A stretch of 64,000 nt of DNA from Bosea sp. 685 (GCF_031884435.1 NZ_CP134779.1:930001-994000), one strand, 5' to 3'; positions 26,201 to 33,385 are shown, numbered from the stretch's first letter. Made by a program: numbers and translations. Notes: generated by a model from the sequence alone, not told the origin.

Positions 26201-26902
26201 GAGAAGCAGGCCTTCCGCCACCATGCCGAGGCCGAGGCCTTCAGCGGCATTCTTCAGCCTGCCGGCTGCCTCGCTGTCCTCCGGCCGTGCCGCGAGGTAC
26301 TGCGTGATGGGATCGCGAAGGCTTGTATGCTGCTCGATGAAATTCGACAGGCGCTCCTCATGGGGATCGAAGGAGAACATGTCGGTGAGAGCGCCCTTGC
26401 CCGCACCTTGGGCGACGGTGCCGCCAACCGTGGGGGCCGCCACCATGCCGGCCGTCTTCATGAACCGCCCGGCAAGGAAGTAGCCGGTGGCGAACTGAGA
26501 GACTTCCTTGACGAGGCCGCCAGTGACGGACTCGGGCTTGGGGGTTACGGCGGTGTCCAGGGGAATGGAGAGGGGATTTGCCTCTCCCGAAACGATGCCT
26601 GGGGCAACACCGGTCATGTCCACGACGTTCTCGTGAAGCCACCTAACGGCCGGCTGGGTGACCATGGAATACATGGCTCCCGTGGTTTCGTTCACGGCCG
26701 AGGCAACGCCCCGGTTCACCGCGCCAGGGATTTCCGTGATGCCCTTGCCGATGTCCTTGGCGACCTTGCCGGCCGTGGACATGGCTCCTTCGCTCTCAAC
26801 CGAAATAAGGGGGCCATTGATCGCTTCGTGCTCGTCAAGCTGATCCCACAGTTCGTCTGAGGACGTGGGCTCGCGGGACATGTCGATCCCTTTAATTGCC
26901 AT
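23288..26902 (-). CDS. Giant phage virion/ejection-type protein
   Basis: 1204 residues. It resembles the large internal virion (DNA-ejection) proteins of T7-like podoviruses rather than any enzyme. An N-terminal region has glycine/alanine-rich amphipathic stretches (about 120-260, including FSFDPHEERLSNFIEQH). A hydrophilic linker spans about 265-340. A long helical C-terminal part includes FVKQVSYLGEVRAQAYREA and MPFIRTPTNLLRFAWDRTPG, phrases typical of such phage proteins. No lysozyme motif is evident. The start could be ATG 26902 (used) or ATG 26881, which has a better AAAGGGA site. It is the last gene of the long minus-strand run and no capsid or tail genes accompany it. Confidence 0.6.
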   Translation of the reverse strand: MAIKGIDMSREPTSSDELWDQLDEHEAINGPLISVESEGAMSTAGKVAKDIGKGITEIPGAVNRGVASAVNETTGAMYSMVTQPAVRWLHENVVDMTGVAPGIVSGEANPLSIPLDTAVTPKPESVTGGLVKEVSQFATGYFLAGRFMKTAGMVAAPTVGGTVAQGAGKGALTDMFSFDPHEERLSNFIEQHTSLRDPITQYLAARPEDSEAAGRLKNAAEGLGLGMVAEGLLLSLRLTKAVRAGDRAEALKVADEMEIKGHEPEVDLLKDKAPERPEEAVQPLNDNKQGPNATPDSPAVAPPKDSAEGAAKLSEPDPTVKGPVNDNTVREAPPIKVDEAKLRESVNTAITEQAFGQGRNLSGIRTDLIENGEDLLAIMSATQRVYKEEIGKMVGGNADGVLTHAEIRRQADELSDIVGTNSSALIERIGKTAGTLEDLPSTMLMYRDVLTTAYSKLLDVAKIYHDPLGGVGPFANRAEVTAAFIKNYEIAANIQGMYRGQQTQIARTMSAMKITAKERVGALADLDLENMRGQGEDRLRAMAGDIIGGAYEPGGGINMKAVSKSIRGGFAENAVNALISFRVNGMLSGLTTQSVNFASSTMAAALRPAEKMIAGSLRFGTAEGRAQMGEAAIQYGTMIASVKDGISSAAKAFRLGEPILDPGRARIEVQPSRLPSMTFDIKNPVVAQIADAVGGVVNLPGRMMMSMDEFVKQVSYLGEVRAQAYREAYHEGAWRSGDFKSFGELVSRRLDESTDDMGRALNSNALEYARESTFTKDLKAATHFGKPTMGETLQVAAGNHPALRIVMPFIRTPTNLLRFAWDRTPGLNIARKEFYDQLTGARGAQAQADAGAKMAMGGLLWGSAVGYAVEGRITGSGPTKPEQRAALLATGWKPYSLRSTNADGSVQYDSFARFDPFAMFLGMVGDYHELSGQMSDTDMWDMAGKGLVTTVKQLSSKSYLQGLTDFLDALSNPEWKAEKLAKSLAGSFVPSVLTKMSGDPYQREARSVMDAVKKRLPGYSEDLDPIRNILGEPVTPVPTLGPSWLSPIASDTHKGGLQPTTAAWKATPNDDVKDELARLSLVGDKGFTPAAQVQHNVDLLEHRSPITEKTAYDRYVQLTGEVTMGGRTLAQELEHIIRSPTYKSRLTDGDEEYDGSRIGLVKEIIGGYRLMAFEALQKEIPELRVAVRRERTNAARALMAPRQK

Positions 26903-27272
26903 TTGGGTTCTCTCTGTTGGATTTCAGAAGGGCCAGCCGCTCGCCATCGTAGGGAACGACACGGGGGCCATGGGCTGCGTTTTCCTGCACCGTGAGCTTC
27001 GCTGCCCTGCCGAGCGGAGCCCGCAGGGACCAGTTCGGGCTTGCGTCGGTGTGCATGTAGAGGACCGCAAGCGGGTCATGGCCCTGCTTCAGGAGCGCAC
27101 GGGCGGCTGAGTAGAAGGGTGTCTTGGAGGTGCAGACGTGAGCCCCGTCGAAGTCCGTCACGATGTAGCTGGTGGTGTGGTAGCCGGGCTTGGTCGGAGG
27201 GCTCTTGGCGCTCGACACCCGTAGTGGCGCGGGGTGGTCTAGGCTCGCACTAGGGCAAGCGGGGGTGGTCAT
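26892..27272 (-). CDS. Small phage-type protein upstream of the giant gene
   Basis: 126 residues, not recognised. A compact C-terminal domain (YHTTSYIVTDFDGAHVCTSK, then PFYSAARALLKQGHDPLAVLYM) looks real. It includes a DxDG run, but no catalytic set can be named. The frame continues upstream to a TTG at 27311, inside a hairpin, so I start at the ATG at 27272, although no good ribosome site is visible. It overlaps the giant gene by 11 bases if the latter starts at 26902. Confidence 0.6.
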   Translation of the reverse strand: MTTPACPSASLDHPAPLRVSSAKSPPTKPGYHTTSYIVTDFDGAHVCTSKTPFYSAARALLKQGHDPLAVLYMHTDASPNWSLRAPLGRAAKLTVQENAAHGPRVVPYDGERLALLKSNRENPNGN

Positions 27273-27303
27273 TGGGAGGGTGATCGTTTCCGGAATGAGA
27301 AAA

Positions 27304-27329
27304 CCCGCCAAGCTGGAGAGCCGGGCGGG
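27304..27329 (-). terminator. Intercistronic hairpin, copy 1
   Basis: CCCGCC at 27304-27309 pairs with GGCGGG at 27324-27329, with an inner GCT/AGC pairing. On the minus strand a TTTT run follows, so it is a terminator or attenuator just after the antirepressor-like gene. Nearly the same sequence recurs at 27920-27945 and 30052-30075. Confidence 0.75.
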
Positions 27330-27373
27330 CGGGGAGGGGTTGGGGGTGGAGTGGTAGGCGAGAGGGCTGCGCC

Positions 27374-27895
27374 TCAGTCGAATGACGCCATCGCGAGATA
27401 CCGGGCGCTGAGCTTCCGCTTCCGGCTGGACCGCTTGAACGTCTTGACGACGGCCCAGCCTTCCCGACCGAGAGCAAGGGCTGCATCACGCGCTCTCGAC
27501 CTCTTGCCGATGGCCTCCAGCTCCGCCGCTGCCGCATCATCGACCGCGACGAGTTTGCCCTGAGTGTGAAGGGCAAAGACCTCTGCAATGACTATGGCGA
27601 GATTGGCGGCTTCGGGGGTCCTGGCCTTGCTGATGATGAATGCGGCCTGAGCGCGGTTGAGGCTGTATTCCTTGGCCTCGCGGCGGGCTCCGCTGCCGAT
27701 TTCGACCATGACGCCAGCGTGGCGTAATGCTCCCATGGCCTCCAGCGAGGCGGTATGTCGGCGGATGAGTTTGCGAATGTCGGCTGGCTTAGAATAGCCG
27801 AGGCGGGCTGAGAGGACGCTATCGCGGACGGCTTCCGCCATCATCGCAGGGCTGCTGTCTATGTGGATGCGCGGGATCGGGAGAGCATTTTCCAT
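27374..27895 (-). CDS. Phage antirepressor/Rha-like regulatory protein
   Basis: 173 residues. RLGYSKPADIRKLIRRHTASLEAMG, followed by KEYSLNRAQAAFIISKARTPEAANLAIVIAEVF, resembles the N-terminal part of phage antirepressors and Rha-type regulators. There a KPxxIRxLI helix and a YxLNxxQAxFIxxxSxT segment are conserved. The C-terminus is basic (TFKRSSRKRKLSARYL). The protein is likely DNA-binding and involved in the lysogeny or transfer switch. A CCCGCC hairpin terminator lies on each side of the gene, suggesting its expression is separately tuned. Confidence 0.55.
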   Translation of the reverse strand: MENALPIPRIHIDSSPAMMAEAVRDSVLSARLGYSKPADIRKLIRRHTASLEAMGALRHAGVMVEIGSGARREAKEYSLNRAQAAFIISKARTPEAANLAIVIAEVFALHTQGKLVAVDDAAAAELEAIGKRSRARDAALALGREGWAVVKTFKRSSRKRKLSARYLAMASFD

Positions 27896-27919
27896 AGGGC
27901 TTCCTAGGGCATGAGAAAG

Positions 27920-27945
27920 CCCGCCAAGCTGGGGAGCCGGGCGGG
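27920..27945 (-). terminator. Intercistronic hairpin, copy 2
   Basis: CCCGCC (27920-27925) pairs with GGCGGG (27940-27945), and the loop is identical to copy 1 except for one base. It lies between the gene at 27983-28564 and the antirepressor-like gene. On the minus strand it is followed by a short T-rich tail. Confidence 0.7.
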
Positions 27946-27982
27946 CGGGGATGAAGCTCCAGCTTCGTGATACGAACGGAAA

Positions 27983-28564
27983 CTACTGGAGCATTTCGGA
28001 GCGCTGAGGCAGTGCCGCGATCCTGCGCGTGCTGGCGGCTTGCTGACGACGGATAGGCGGTTGGGGCATCATGGCCTGTATCTCGGCAGCCGAGAGCGGA
28101 ATACGAACTTTCTCATAGACATCGTTTGCTTGCTCAGATGCAGCATCCAGCCTGTCTGCGACGTCTGAGGCGGCTCCAAGGTCGATCACTTCCCGCCTCT
28201 CGACCATCAACGCTTCGATCATCAGCTGCCGCATGATCGAAAGTTCTGGCGAGTCGATGTTTTCACGAAAATGCCATTCATTGATTTCGGCGGCCTCTAT
28301 TATCGCAGTCTTGAGCCGCGTTACTGTTGTTTCCGGGATGCGTGGCAGTTCAGGCAAATCTCCCTGCATGGTTCCAAGCGTACCCTTTCGTTCCATCGAT
28401 TTTCTAACCGTCCGGACGCCGTGTTGGCTGTTGCCGGTAAGGATGGCGATGTAGCGGTTACTTTTCGAAGCCATATCCGAATAAGAAAGAACAACGGTCG
28501 TGATGAGTTTCGCAATGCGGCTTCGGTCTGCGTCAGTGACGATCTTAAATTCTTCGGATTTCAT
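27983..28564 (-). CDS. Unrecognised phage-type protein
   Basis: 193 residues, mostly helical and charged, with no domain I recognise. The central segment ELPRIPETTVTRLKTAIIEA and the DVADRLDAASEQANDVYEKV stretch may form coiled coils. The C-terminus is Pro/Arg-rich. The ATG at 28564 is the first of the frame. Its place between an RNase HI gene and an antirepressor-like gene in a minus-strand run suggests an early phage function, but nothing more specific can be said. Confidence 0.55.
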   Translation of the reverse strand: MKSEEFKIVTDADRSRIAKLITTVVLSYSDMASKSNRYIAILTGNSQHGVRTVRKSMERKGTLGTMQGDLPELPRIPETTVTRLKTAIIEAAEINEWHFRENIDSPELSIMRQLMIEALMVERREVIDLGAASDVADRLDAASEQANDVYEKVRIPLSAAEIQAMMPQPPIRRQQAASTRRIAALPQRSEMLQ

Positions 28565-28658
28565 TGGTGAGTTCCTTATGTTGCGGCGATTGAGTTAAAA
28601 CTATCCGATATTGGATCGCATTCAAGAAGTATATTGATCGCATAAAGGTGAAGGTTCA

Positions 28659-29162
28659 CTACATTATTGGCTTCATCTTAGATTTAGACTTATCCGCCTC
28701 AGATTTGGCGACCCGGTCAGCCTCGTCATTCAAGGCACAACCAGCATGACCTTGCTGCCAACGCCATTCCAGCTTGGCCGGCCGCAGGCAGGCTTCCTCC
28801 AGCTCAAGCCAAAGCTCGATGTTCTTCGCCAAGGTGCCGGCCGAGGTGCGCCAGCCCTTCGCCTTCCAAGACTGCATTCGGCCGGTGATGCCCTTGATGA
28901 CGTATTCTGAGTCCCCGACCATCGTGACGAAGGCTCCCGGCTGGATGGCCTGAAGGGCTCTGATCGCGGCCAACAGTTCCATTTGGTTGTTCGTGGTCTC
29001 CCCCTTGGCGTGGCCCTTCACGATCTTACGGTTGCCCGTCAGGGTGTTGGTGAGGATCGCGGCGTACCCACCGGGTCCGGGATTGCCGAGACAGGAGCCG
29101 TCGAAGTGGACGGTGATTTCCCGATGGGGCGGGGGTTCTGTTGCTACCAGCGATGGCGTCAT
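28659..29162 (-). CDS. rnhA: Ribonuclease HI (phage-type copy)
   Basis: 167 residues. It cleaves RNA in RNA-DNA hybrids. The DEDD metal-binding residues are visible: Asp21 (HFDGSCLGNPGPGG), Glu62 (TNNQMELLAAI), Asp84 (MVGDSEYVIKGI) and Asp150 (HAGCALNDEADRVA). The basic handle WKAKGWRTSAG is also present. Its ATG overlaps the stop of the upstream HTH gene by four bases (ATGA), so the two are translationally coupled. Inside an integrative element it probably removes replication primers or R-loops. Confidence 0.9.
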   Translation of the reverse strand: MTPSLVATEPPPHREITVHFDGSCLGNPGPGGYAAILTNTLTGNRKIVKGHAKGETTNNQMELLAAIRALQAIQPGAFVTMVGDSEYVIKGITGRMQSWKAKGWRTSAGTLAKNIELWLELEEACLRPAKLEWRWQQGHAGCALNDEADRVAKSEADKSKSKMKPIM

Positions 29163-30028
29163 GGCCGGTTGCTCCCAGCTTCGACCACCGCATCAACGTC
29201 TTGATCGGGCTTATGAACTTGCCAGACGCGGACGTGGCGCTGAGTCGGAGACATGCGGTAAAGGGTGGGCGCGTAGCGAAGAAGATCGACTACTGAGAAG
29301 CCCGGCTTGTTGGGCTTCTGGTACGGCTGGTCATTTTCGGGGGTGTAAAGTCCTTCAGTTATATATCCATCGTTGGGGCGTTCGCCTGGAGACATGCAGG
29401 TCGTCTCATAGGGCGCGTTACCGCCGAGACCACTCATCAGTATCTTGTCCTTGATCTCCCGGCTCATCCACCTCACCGGCTTGTCCCGCCGCCATCTGAG
29501 GGCGTCACGCTTCGCGCTCCGCTGCTTCACATACCGGCTGACAAGTGCCGGGGAGACCTCCAGAGCCGTTGCTAGAGTTTGGTGCTGAAGGTTTGGAAAG
29601 TGGTCGAGAACCCAATAGGTTTCCTGCCGGGTATCCAGAGGAGTCAGTCGGGTTTCCTTAAAGAGGGCCAGGGCGTCCCGGATCATTTGGACGTGCTCGA
29701 CCCTCTGAGATTTTACTGCATAGTCCGCAGCGGCCTCAGCCCACACGGTAGCTATGAGGTTTTGCCCGACAGGGCTGATGACATCGAAGGGATGTCCCGA
29801 CTTCGGCCTATCGTGGCGAAGCCCAATCCCATCTTCGACTAGGTCTCGGGGAAGCCGGTATCGCTGACCCTCTTGGGCAAGGACGCCCATGTGATGCAGC
29901 ACAAGACGAGTTGTCCGTGGTCCAACACCGTAGCCCGCGCCCAATTCGGTGATCGTAATCCAGTTGCCTATGGACTTGGTCTCAAGCCGACCTGTCGGCC
30001 TGTCCAAAGTTTCTTGGTGGTATTCCAT
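29159..30028 (-). CDS. Helix-turn-helix regulatory/replication protein of the element
   Basis: 289 residues from the ATG at 30028, after GGAGA; the longer frame upstream is a shadow. Two DNA-binding regions are likely. One is a winged-helix-like N-terminus (NWITITELGAGYGVGPRTTR, then LVLHHMGVLAQEGQRYRLP). The other is a central HTH (QTLATALEVSPALVSRYVKQ, followed by RSAKRDALRW). The Asp/Pro-rich C-terminus is unassigned. It is coupled to RNase HI, so a role in element replication or its control is plausible. No known Rep family was recognised. Confidence 0.6.
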   Translation of the reverse strand: MEYHQETLDRPTGRLETKSIGNWITITELGAGYGVGPRTTRLVLHHMGVLAQEGQRYRLPRDLVEDGIGLRHDRPKSGHPFDVISPVGQNLIATVWAEAAADYAVKSQRVEHVQMIRDALALFKETRLTPLDTRQETYWVLDHFPNLQHQTLATALEVSPALVSRYVKQRSAKRDALRWRRDKPVRWMSREIKDKILMSGLGGNAPYETTCMSPGERPNDGYITEGLYTPENDQPYQKPNKPGFSVVDLLRYAPTLYRMSPTQRHVRVWQVHKPDQDVDAVVEAGSNRP

Positions 30029-30051
30029 GAAGGGTCTCCAGAACGAGGAAA

Positions 30052-30075
30052 CCCGCCAAGCGGATGCCGGGCGGG
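30052..30075 (-). terminator. Intercistronic hairpin, copy 3
   Basis: CCCGCC at 30052-30057 pairs with GGCGGG at 30070-30075. It lies between the HNH gene and the HTH gene and resembles copies 1 and 2, with a shorter loop. Confidence 0.65.
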
Positions 30076-30116
30076 TGAAGTAACTGCATAGTTCGTGATG
30101 ACGATGTGCTGCGGTG

Positions 30117-30515
30117 TCAGGTCCGCCAGCCGGCCCCTGAGCGGGCATTGGGACGGCGATCATCCCGGCCGTAGCGTGGTCGGGCCTCGTTCACGTTCTT
30201 CGTGGTGAGATTGCTCCTGCGAAGGTCCGTGTTGTCGCCATTGGCGTGAGAGACACGGGTCGAGCGATGGCCCGGCTTCGCGATCCCTAGGATGATCCGG
30301 GCGACCCGAGCGTGTCCCGATAGAGGGCTGTAGGTCGTGACCTGGCCCAGCTTCAGATACCAGTTCGGGGAGAAGCCCTGAGCGATGACCTGTCCGTAAT
30401 CCTCCGGGGAGATGCGGGCGTGGCCTGAAGAGTTCGCTAGGGGGATGCGGAGGAGTTGGGGGCCGTCGTGCTTGTCGCGTGTCGAGGTATAGGGCCGAAG
30501 GGCCTCATAGGGCAT
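30117..30515 (-). CDS. HNH endonuclease-like protein
   Basis: 132 residues. TRVSHANGDNTDLRRSNLTTKN (His90 to Asn106) fits the phage HNH pattern H-x-N-G-D-x-x-D-x-R-x-x-N-L found in homing and packaging-associated nucleases. SGHARVARIILGI upstream matches the usual HR-x-x-x preceding strand. The N-terminus (LRIPLANSSGHARISPEDYG) also resembles the AP2/HNH homing family. The likely role is a nicking or homing nuclease. It is the first gene downstream of the duplicated promoter-like region at 30643-30730. Confidence 0.6.
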   Translation of the reverse strand: MPYEALRPYTSTRDKHDGPQLLRIPLANSSGHARISPEDYGQVIAQGFSPNWYLKLGQVTTYSPLSGHARVARIILGIAKPGHRSTRVSHANGDNTDLRRSNLTTKNVNEARPRYGRDDRRPNARSGAGWRT

Positions 30516-30642
30516 CGCTCAGTGGTTTCCTGTGGTTGTGCATGAGTGTGGGGAACGATTGATAATCAGACAGAGGCGGCGATGTACGTCCGACCAAAAC
30601 TGCAGTGACTTCACCTTTGGGGATTACGCGCATCACAGTCCG

Positions 30643-30730
30643 ATTTTGTTTTCCCTAGGTAGAGGTGGTCCCTAATCGCTCACTGGCCGTCTTATTTTGT
30701 TTCTGTAGGGCTATGGGTGGGCCCTAATTG
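30643..30730 (-). promoter_or_regulatory. Duplicated promoter/operator region
   Basis: Two related 36-37 base blocks start at 30643 and 30694, 51 bases apart. Both begin ATTTTGTTT and end GTGGnCCCTAAT, with similar CTAGG/GTAGGG centres. They lie in the 258-base gap between the wHTH gene and the HNH gene, upstream of the latter on the minus strand. A tandem operator for the element's regulator is likely. The AT-rich rest of the gap shows no gene. Confidence 0.5.
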
Positions 30731-30773
30731 ATATCCCTTTTTTATCAATGACTTAGAAGAAATGAAGTGGACT

Positions 30774-31085
30774 TCACTTTTCCAGCCGCATCATCGCCGC
30801 TATCGCCCCCGCGAACTCCTGCCCGTACTCCGTCAGCCGCACGACATTGGTCCGGTCGATCTTCTCCACCCGGAGCAGGCAGGCATCCTGCATCATCTCG
30901 ATATTCCGATGGCTGCTGCCTTTGGACATCTTCAGATACCGTTCAATCTGCGGCTTCGTGATCTGACCACGCATGGCGACCAGCAAGAACAGCGAAGCGC
31001 CCTGCATTTCCCACCGCGCATTGATACGCTGGAGCTGCTGCACGATGAGAAGCGCCCGATGCAGTGGGGCCAGCCCGCTTGTCAC
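30774..31085 (-). CDS. Winged-helix (MarR-like) regulator of the element
   Basis: 103 residues from a GTG at 31085, three bases after the stop of the lipoprotein gene. The sequence LFLLVAMRGQITKPQIERYL, then KMSKGSSHRNIEMMQDACLLRVEKIDRTNVVRLTEYG, is a clear winged helix-turn-helix: helix 2, recognition helix, and wing with RLTEYG. It probably binds the duplicated blocks 44-131 bases beyond its stop, or its own promoter. Small size and position suggest a phage repressor role. Confidence 0.65.
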   Translation of the reverse strand: MTSGLAPLHRALLIVQQLQRINARWEMQGASLFLLVAMRGQITKPQIERYLKMSKGSSHRNIEMMQDACLLRVEKIDRTNVVRLTEYGQEFAGAIAAMMRLEK

Positions 31086-31088
31086 AAC

Positions 31089-31496
31089 TTAGCTGCCGCT
31101 CTTCGTCAGCCGGTAAAGCTGGGCCTTGCCCTCCAGCACATACCAGCAGTTCGCCATGACGCCGTTGACCTTCTCAATGCTGATCAGGCGTAGGGCGTCG
31201 GCTCCTTGCGCGTAAGCTGCCAGCTTGAGGTCAGCCATGATCGCTTGATCATCCGGGGCCTCTGCGAGGAAGCTCCGGTGACACCTCGTCACGGATATGC
31301 CGTCCAAGCTCGTCGCTCCCGCAGGAGCCTTATCGACCACCTTCACAGTCCGTAGAGCCTCCCGTCGATCTGAGAGCGAGCCCGCCGGGTTCATCCTGTT
31401 GGACGTGGGGCCTTCCGAGCCTGCCGTAATGCATCCTGTGAGAAGCGTGAGGGAGCCGAGGGTGGCCGCTAGGATTGCCTGTCGGGTGGTCGTCAT
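31089..31496 (-). CDS. Predicted lipoprotein of the element
   Basis: 135 residues. The signal sequence ILAATLGSLTLLTGC has a good lipobox, LTGC. The mature domain DGISVTRCHRSFLAEAPDDQ, followed by KLAAYAQGADALRLISIEKVNGVMANCWY, resembles the RcsF/DUF4156-type alpha-beta fold of small outer-membrane lipoproteins, with two cysteines that could pair. This is shape-level recognition only. Prophages often carry such surface lipoproteins for superinfection exclusion or fitness, which is speculation here. The wHTH gene follows after three bases. Confidence 0.6.
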   Translation of the reverse strand: MTTTRQAILAATLGSLTLLTGCITAGSEGPTSNRMNPAGSLSDRREALRTVKVVDKAPAGATSLDGISVTRCHRSFLAEAPDDQAIMADLKLAAYAQGADALRLISIEKVNGVMANCWYVLEGKAQLYRLTKSGS

Positions 31497-31583
31497 GGTC
31501 GTGATGCCTCGGGTCTGAATACGAAAAGACCGAGGTGGATTGCTCCGCCCCGGCCCGGCTGGTACTGGAAAAGTGAAGCCGCT

Positions 31584-32108
31584 TCAGGCTTCCGGCAGGG
31601 CACCAGTGGGTCCGTCCAGCCTACCCAAGGGCTTCGCGATGAAGTGCTTGAAGAGACCGCCGAACAGGCCACCCGCGATGGCGAGCATGGCAAGGGTAGG
31701 AGCGGCCGCCATGAGCCAGACTGTGGCATTGCCCCGCAGCGGAGGACCCGCCACTACCGGCTTGCCGGCCACTGCCGCGACCATATCGTCTATCGTGAAC
31801 GGACCTGAGACGCGCGCGTCCAAACATAGCAGCCATCGGCCGCTCCTCAGTTCGAGCGACCGTATCCGCCCTGTACCCTTCACCTCAACGCCGTCATCAT
31901 CGACAGTTGCGCCCTCGCGCCCAACCTCAACCATCAAGAAACGGTGCCAGTCTTGGGGCTCTCTATCTCGATTGAACCAAGCTGTTCCGAGGGCCGGGAT
32001 TTCGACGTACTGACTGAAGTCTATCAAATTGCTTTTGTTCACGACAGAACCCCGCTCGGAAAGCCTTATGGCTACCCTTTCATGAGTCCTCCCCCGTACC
32101 CCGTCCAA
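31584..32108 (-). CDS. Membrane-anchored protein of unknown function
   Basis: Up to 174 residues from a TTG at 32108; a GTG about 22 codons later is an alternative start. The N-terminal soluble part has a small beta-rich region (KGTGRIRSLELRSGRWLLCL). One membrane helix, VWLMAAAPTLAMLAIAGGLFGG, lies near the C-terminus. No family was recognised. The start is uncertain because the only strong ribosome site (GGGGGAGG) points to an ATG at 32083 in another frame that stops after three codons. Confidence 0.5.
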   Translation of the reverse strand: MDGVRGRTHERVAIRLSERGSVVNKSNLIDFSQYVEIPALGTAWFNRDREPQDWHRFLMVEVGREGATVDDDGVEVKGTGRIRSLELRSGRWLLCLDARVSGPFTIDDMVAAVAGKPVVAGPPLRGNATVWLMAAAPTLAMLAIAGGLFGGLFKHFIAKPLGRLDGPTGALPEA

Positions 32109-32117
32109 TGACTTTTG

Positions 32118-32143
32118 TGACTCGATCAGGGGTCATCGAGTCA
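32118..32143. promoter_or_regulatory. Inverted-repeat operator candidate
   Basis: TGACTCGAT (32118-32126) pairs perfectly with ATCGAGTCA (32135-32143) across eight bases. It lies in the divergent gap between the membrane-protein gene (minus) and the small gene at 32342 (plus). Length and spacing suit a dimeric HTH regulator. No T run follows, so it is not a terminator. Confidence 0.5.
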
Positions 32144-32341
32144 TTTCTGTGATGAGTTGGGAGGGGCGCAGGGTGGGCCTTCAGGACGGCCGGGAATGGT
32201 CCAAGGTAGACATGGGGCGGGCAGGGCGCTGATGGGCCTGTACGGTCTAGGCCCGTAGCGGGAAGGGGTGTTGCCAGTTGTAGGAGCGCATGGCGATTAT
32301 GCTGCCGCCCCCTTCCTCCGCTGCGGTCCCCCTGAGCCAGC

Positions 32342-32584
32342 ATGTTCAACACCTTCCAGTTCTGGAGTGACATCGGTTGGCTGGCCGTCGAGGCTGTATT
32401 CGGCAAGCGGCTGCTTGCAAGGTATGAGGCGAAACTGTTGGTCAAACAGAAGGGTCCTCAGGCGCTAGAGGTGGCCCGTCAGGTCGCTGAACTCGCCCGG
32501 CAGCGGGGAGACAAAAGGGCTGCGAAGCTATGGGATGAGGTTGCCCGACAGGTCGCCCGAAGAGAGGCTGCTAGGTCGCGCTGA
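32342..32584 (+). CDS. Small charged plus-strand protein
   Basis: 80 residues, unrecognised. An aromatic/hydrophobic N-terminus (FNTFQFWSDIGWLAVEAVFG) is followed by a strongly amphipathic, charged helix (ALEVARQVAELARQRGDKRA to the end). This could be a peripheral membrane protein. It is the only likely plus-strand gene in the right half of the element before 34.1 kb and is divergent from the phage-like run. No good ribosome site is visible. Confidence 0.45.
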   Translation: MFNTFQFWSDIGWLAVEAVFGKRLLARYEAKLLVKQKGPQALEVARQVAELARQRGDKRAAKLWDEVARQVARREAARSR

Positions 32585-32682
32585 GACCTCCGGAGTTTGT
32601 TGGTGTTTCGCGTAGACAGTTCCGGCACTGCGGCGGAGCTGGTAGCCCCCCCAAGGTCGCCTTAGTTCTGGCGACAAGGAAA

Positions 32683-32704
32683 AGCCCGCCATTCCTGACG
32701 GGCT
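32683..32704 (-). terminator. Terminator of the serine recombinase gene
   Basis: AGCCCG (32683-32688) pairs with CGGGCT (32699-32704). On the minus strand TTTTCC follows, 36 bases beyond the stop of the recombinase gene. Confidence 0.7.
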
Positions 32705-32739
32705 CTTGCGGGCGACCTGATGGGTGATCGCAGGCTTCC

Positions 32740-33363
32740 CTATGCCGCTTCCTGAGCCGTCTCTTTCGCGATCTTGGCCACCTGCCCCCGGCTGCATCCG
32801 GTGATGGCTTGCACCTTCGCCCATGACATTCCCGCCTTAAGCAGAGATGCGATGTTGTCGTTGCGCTCCGCGTTCGCCGGGCGGCCCTTGTAGCGACCCT
32901 CTGCCTTCGCCGTGGCTTGCCCTTGCGCCTGGCGGCGGCGGCGGTCCTCATAGTCCTTGCGGGCGATGGCGGCGAGCATGTCCAGCATCATCGCGTTGAT
33001 GGCGTCGAACATCCGCACCGTGAACTCGTCGGCCTTGGGGTCGGCCATGGCCCAGCTGGTCGGCAGGTCCAGCGCGACGACGCGAACGTGGCGGGAAGCC
33101 AGCTCGGCCTTGAGCTTGGACCAGTCCTCTGCGTTGAGGCGAGACAGGCGGTCCACCTGTTCGATGAGGAGCACGTCCCCCGGTCGGCTATCAGCCAACA
33201 GCCGGAATAGCTCGGGACGCTTGAGCGAAGCGCCGCTCTCGTTCTCTGTGTAGGTTGCAGCGATGACCAGCCCGCGCTCGCTGGCGAAGGCTTCTACCTG
33301 CTCACGGGCTCGCGTGGCGTCCTGCTCTATGGTGGAAGCTCTGAGATAGGCCCGGACGAACAT
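32740..33363 (-). CDS. Serine recombinase (resolvase/invertase family)
   Basis: 207 residues. The catalytic domain starts FVRAYLRASTIEQDATRARE, with the nucleophilic serine in RAST. Conserved Arg-containing parts follow: VDRLSRL (the DRLxR motif) and the E-helix AMMLDMLAAIARKDYEDRRRR. A C-terminal HTH (SWAKVQAITGCSRGQVAKIA) binds DNA. The ATG at 33363 has GGGAG six bases upstream and is preferred over ATGs 6 and 33 bases earlier. It may resolve dimers, invert DNA or act as a second mobility enzyme. Its promoter holds a 10-bp direct repeat. Confidence 0.9.
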   Translation of the reverse strand: MFVRAYLRASTIEQDATRAREQVEAFASERGLVIAATYTENESGASLKRPELFRLLADSRPGDVLLIEQVDRLSRLNAEDWSKLKAELASRHVRVVALDLPTSWAMADPKADEFTVRMFDAINAMMLDMLAAIARKDYEDRRRRQAQGQATAKAEGRYKGRPANAERNDNIASLLKAGMSWAKVQAITGCSRGQVAKIAKETAQEAA

Positions 33364-33385
33364 ATGCATCTCCCTAGTCCTCTTT

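Noticed and set aside
30727..30749. ATTGATA/TATCAAT inverted repeat as a terminator
   Set aside because: Short AT-only stem without a T run in the required place; more likely part of a promoter.
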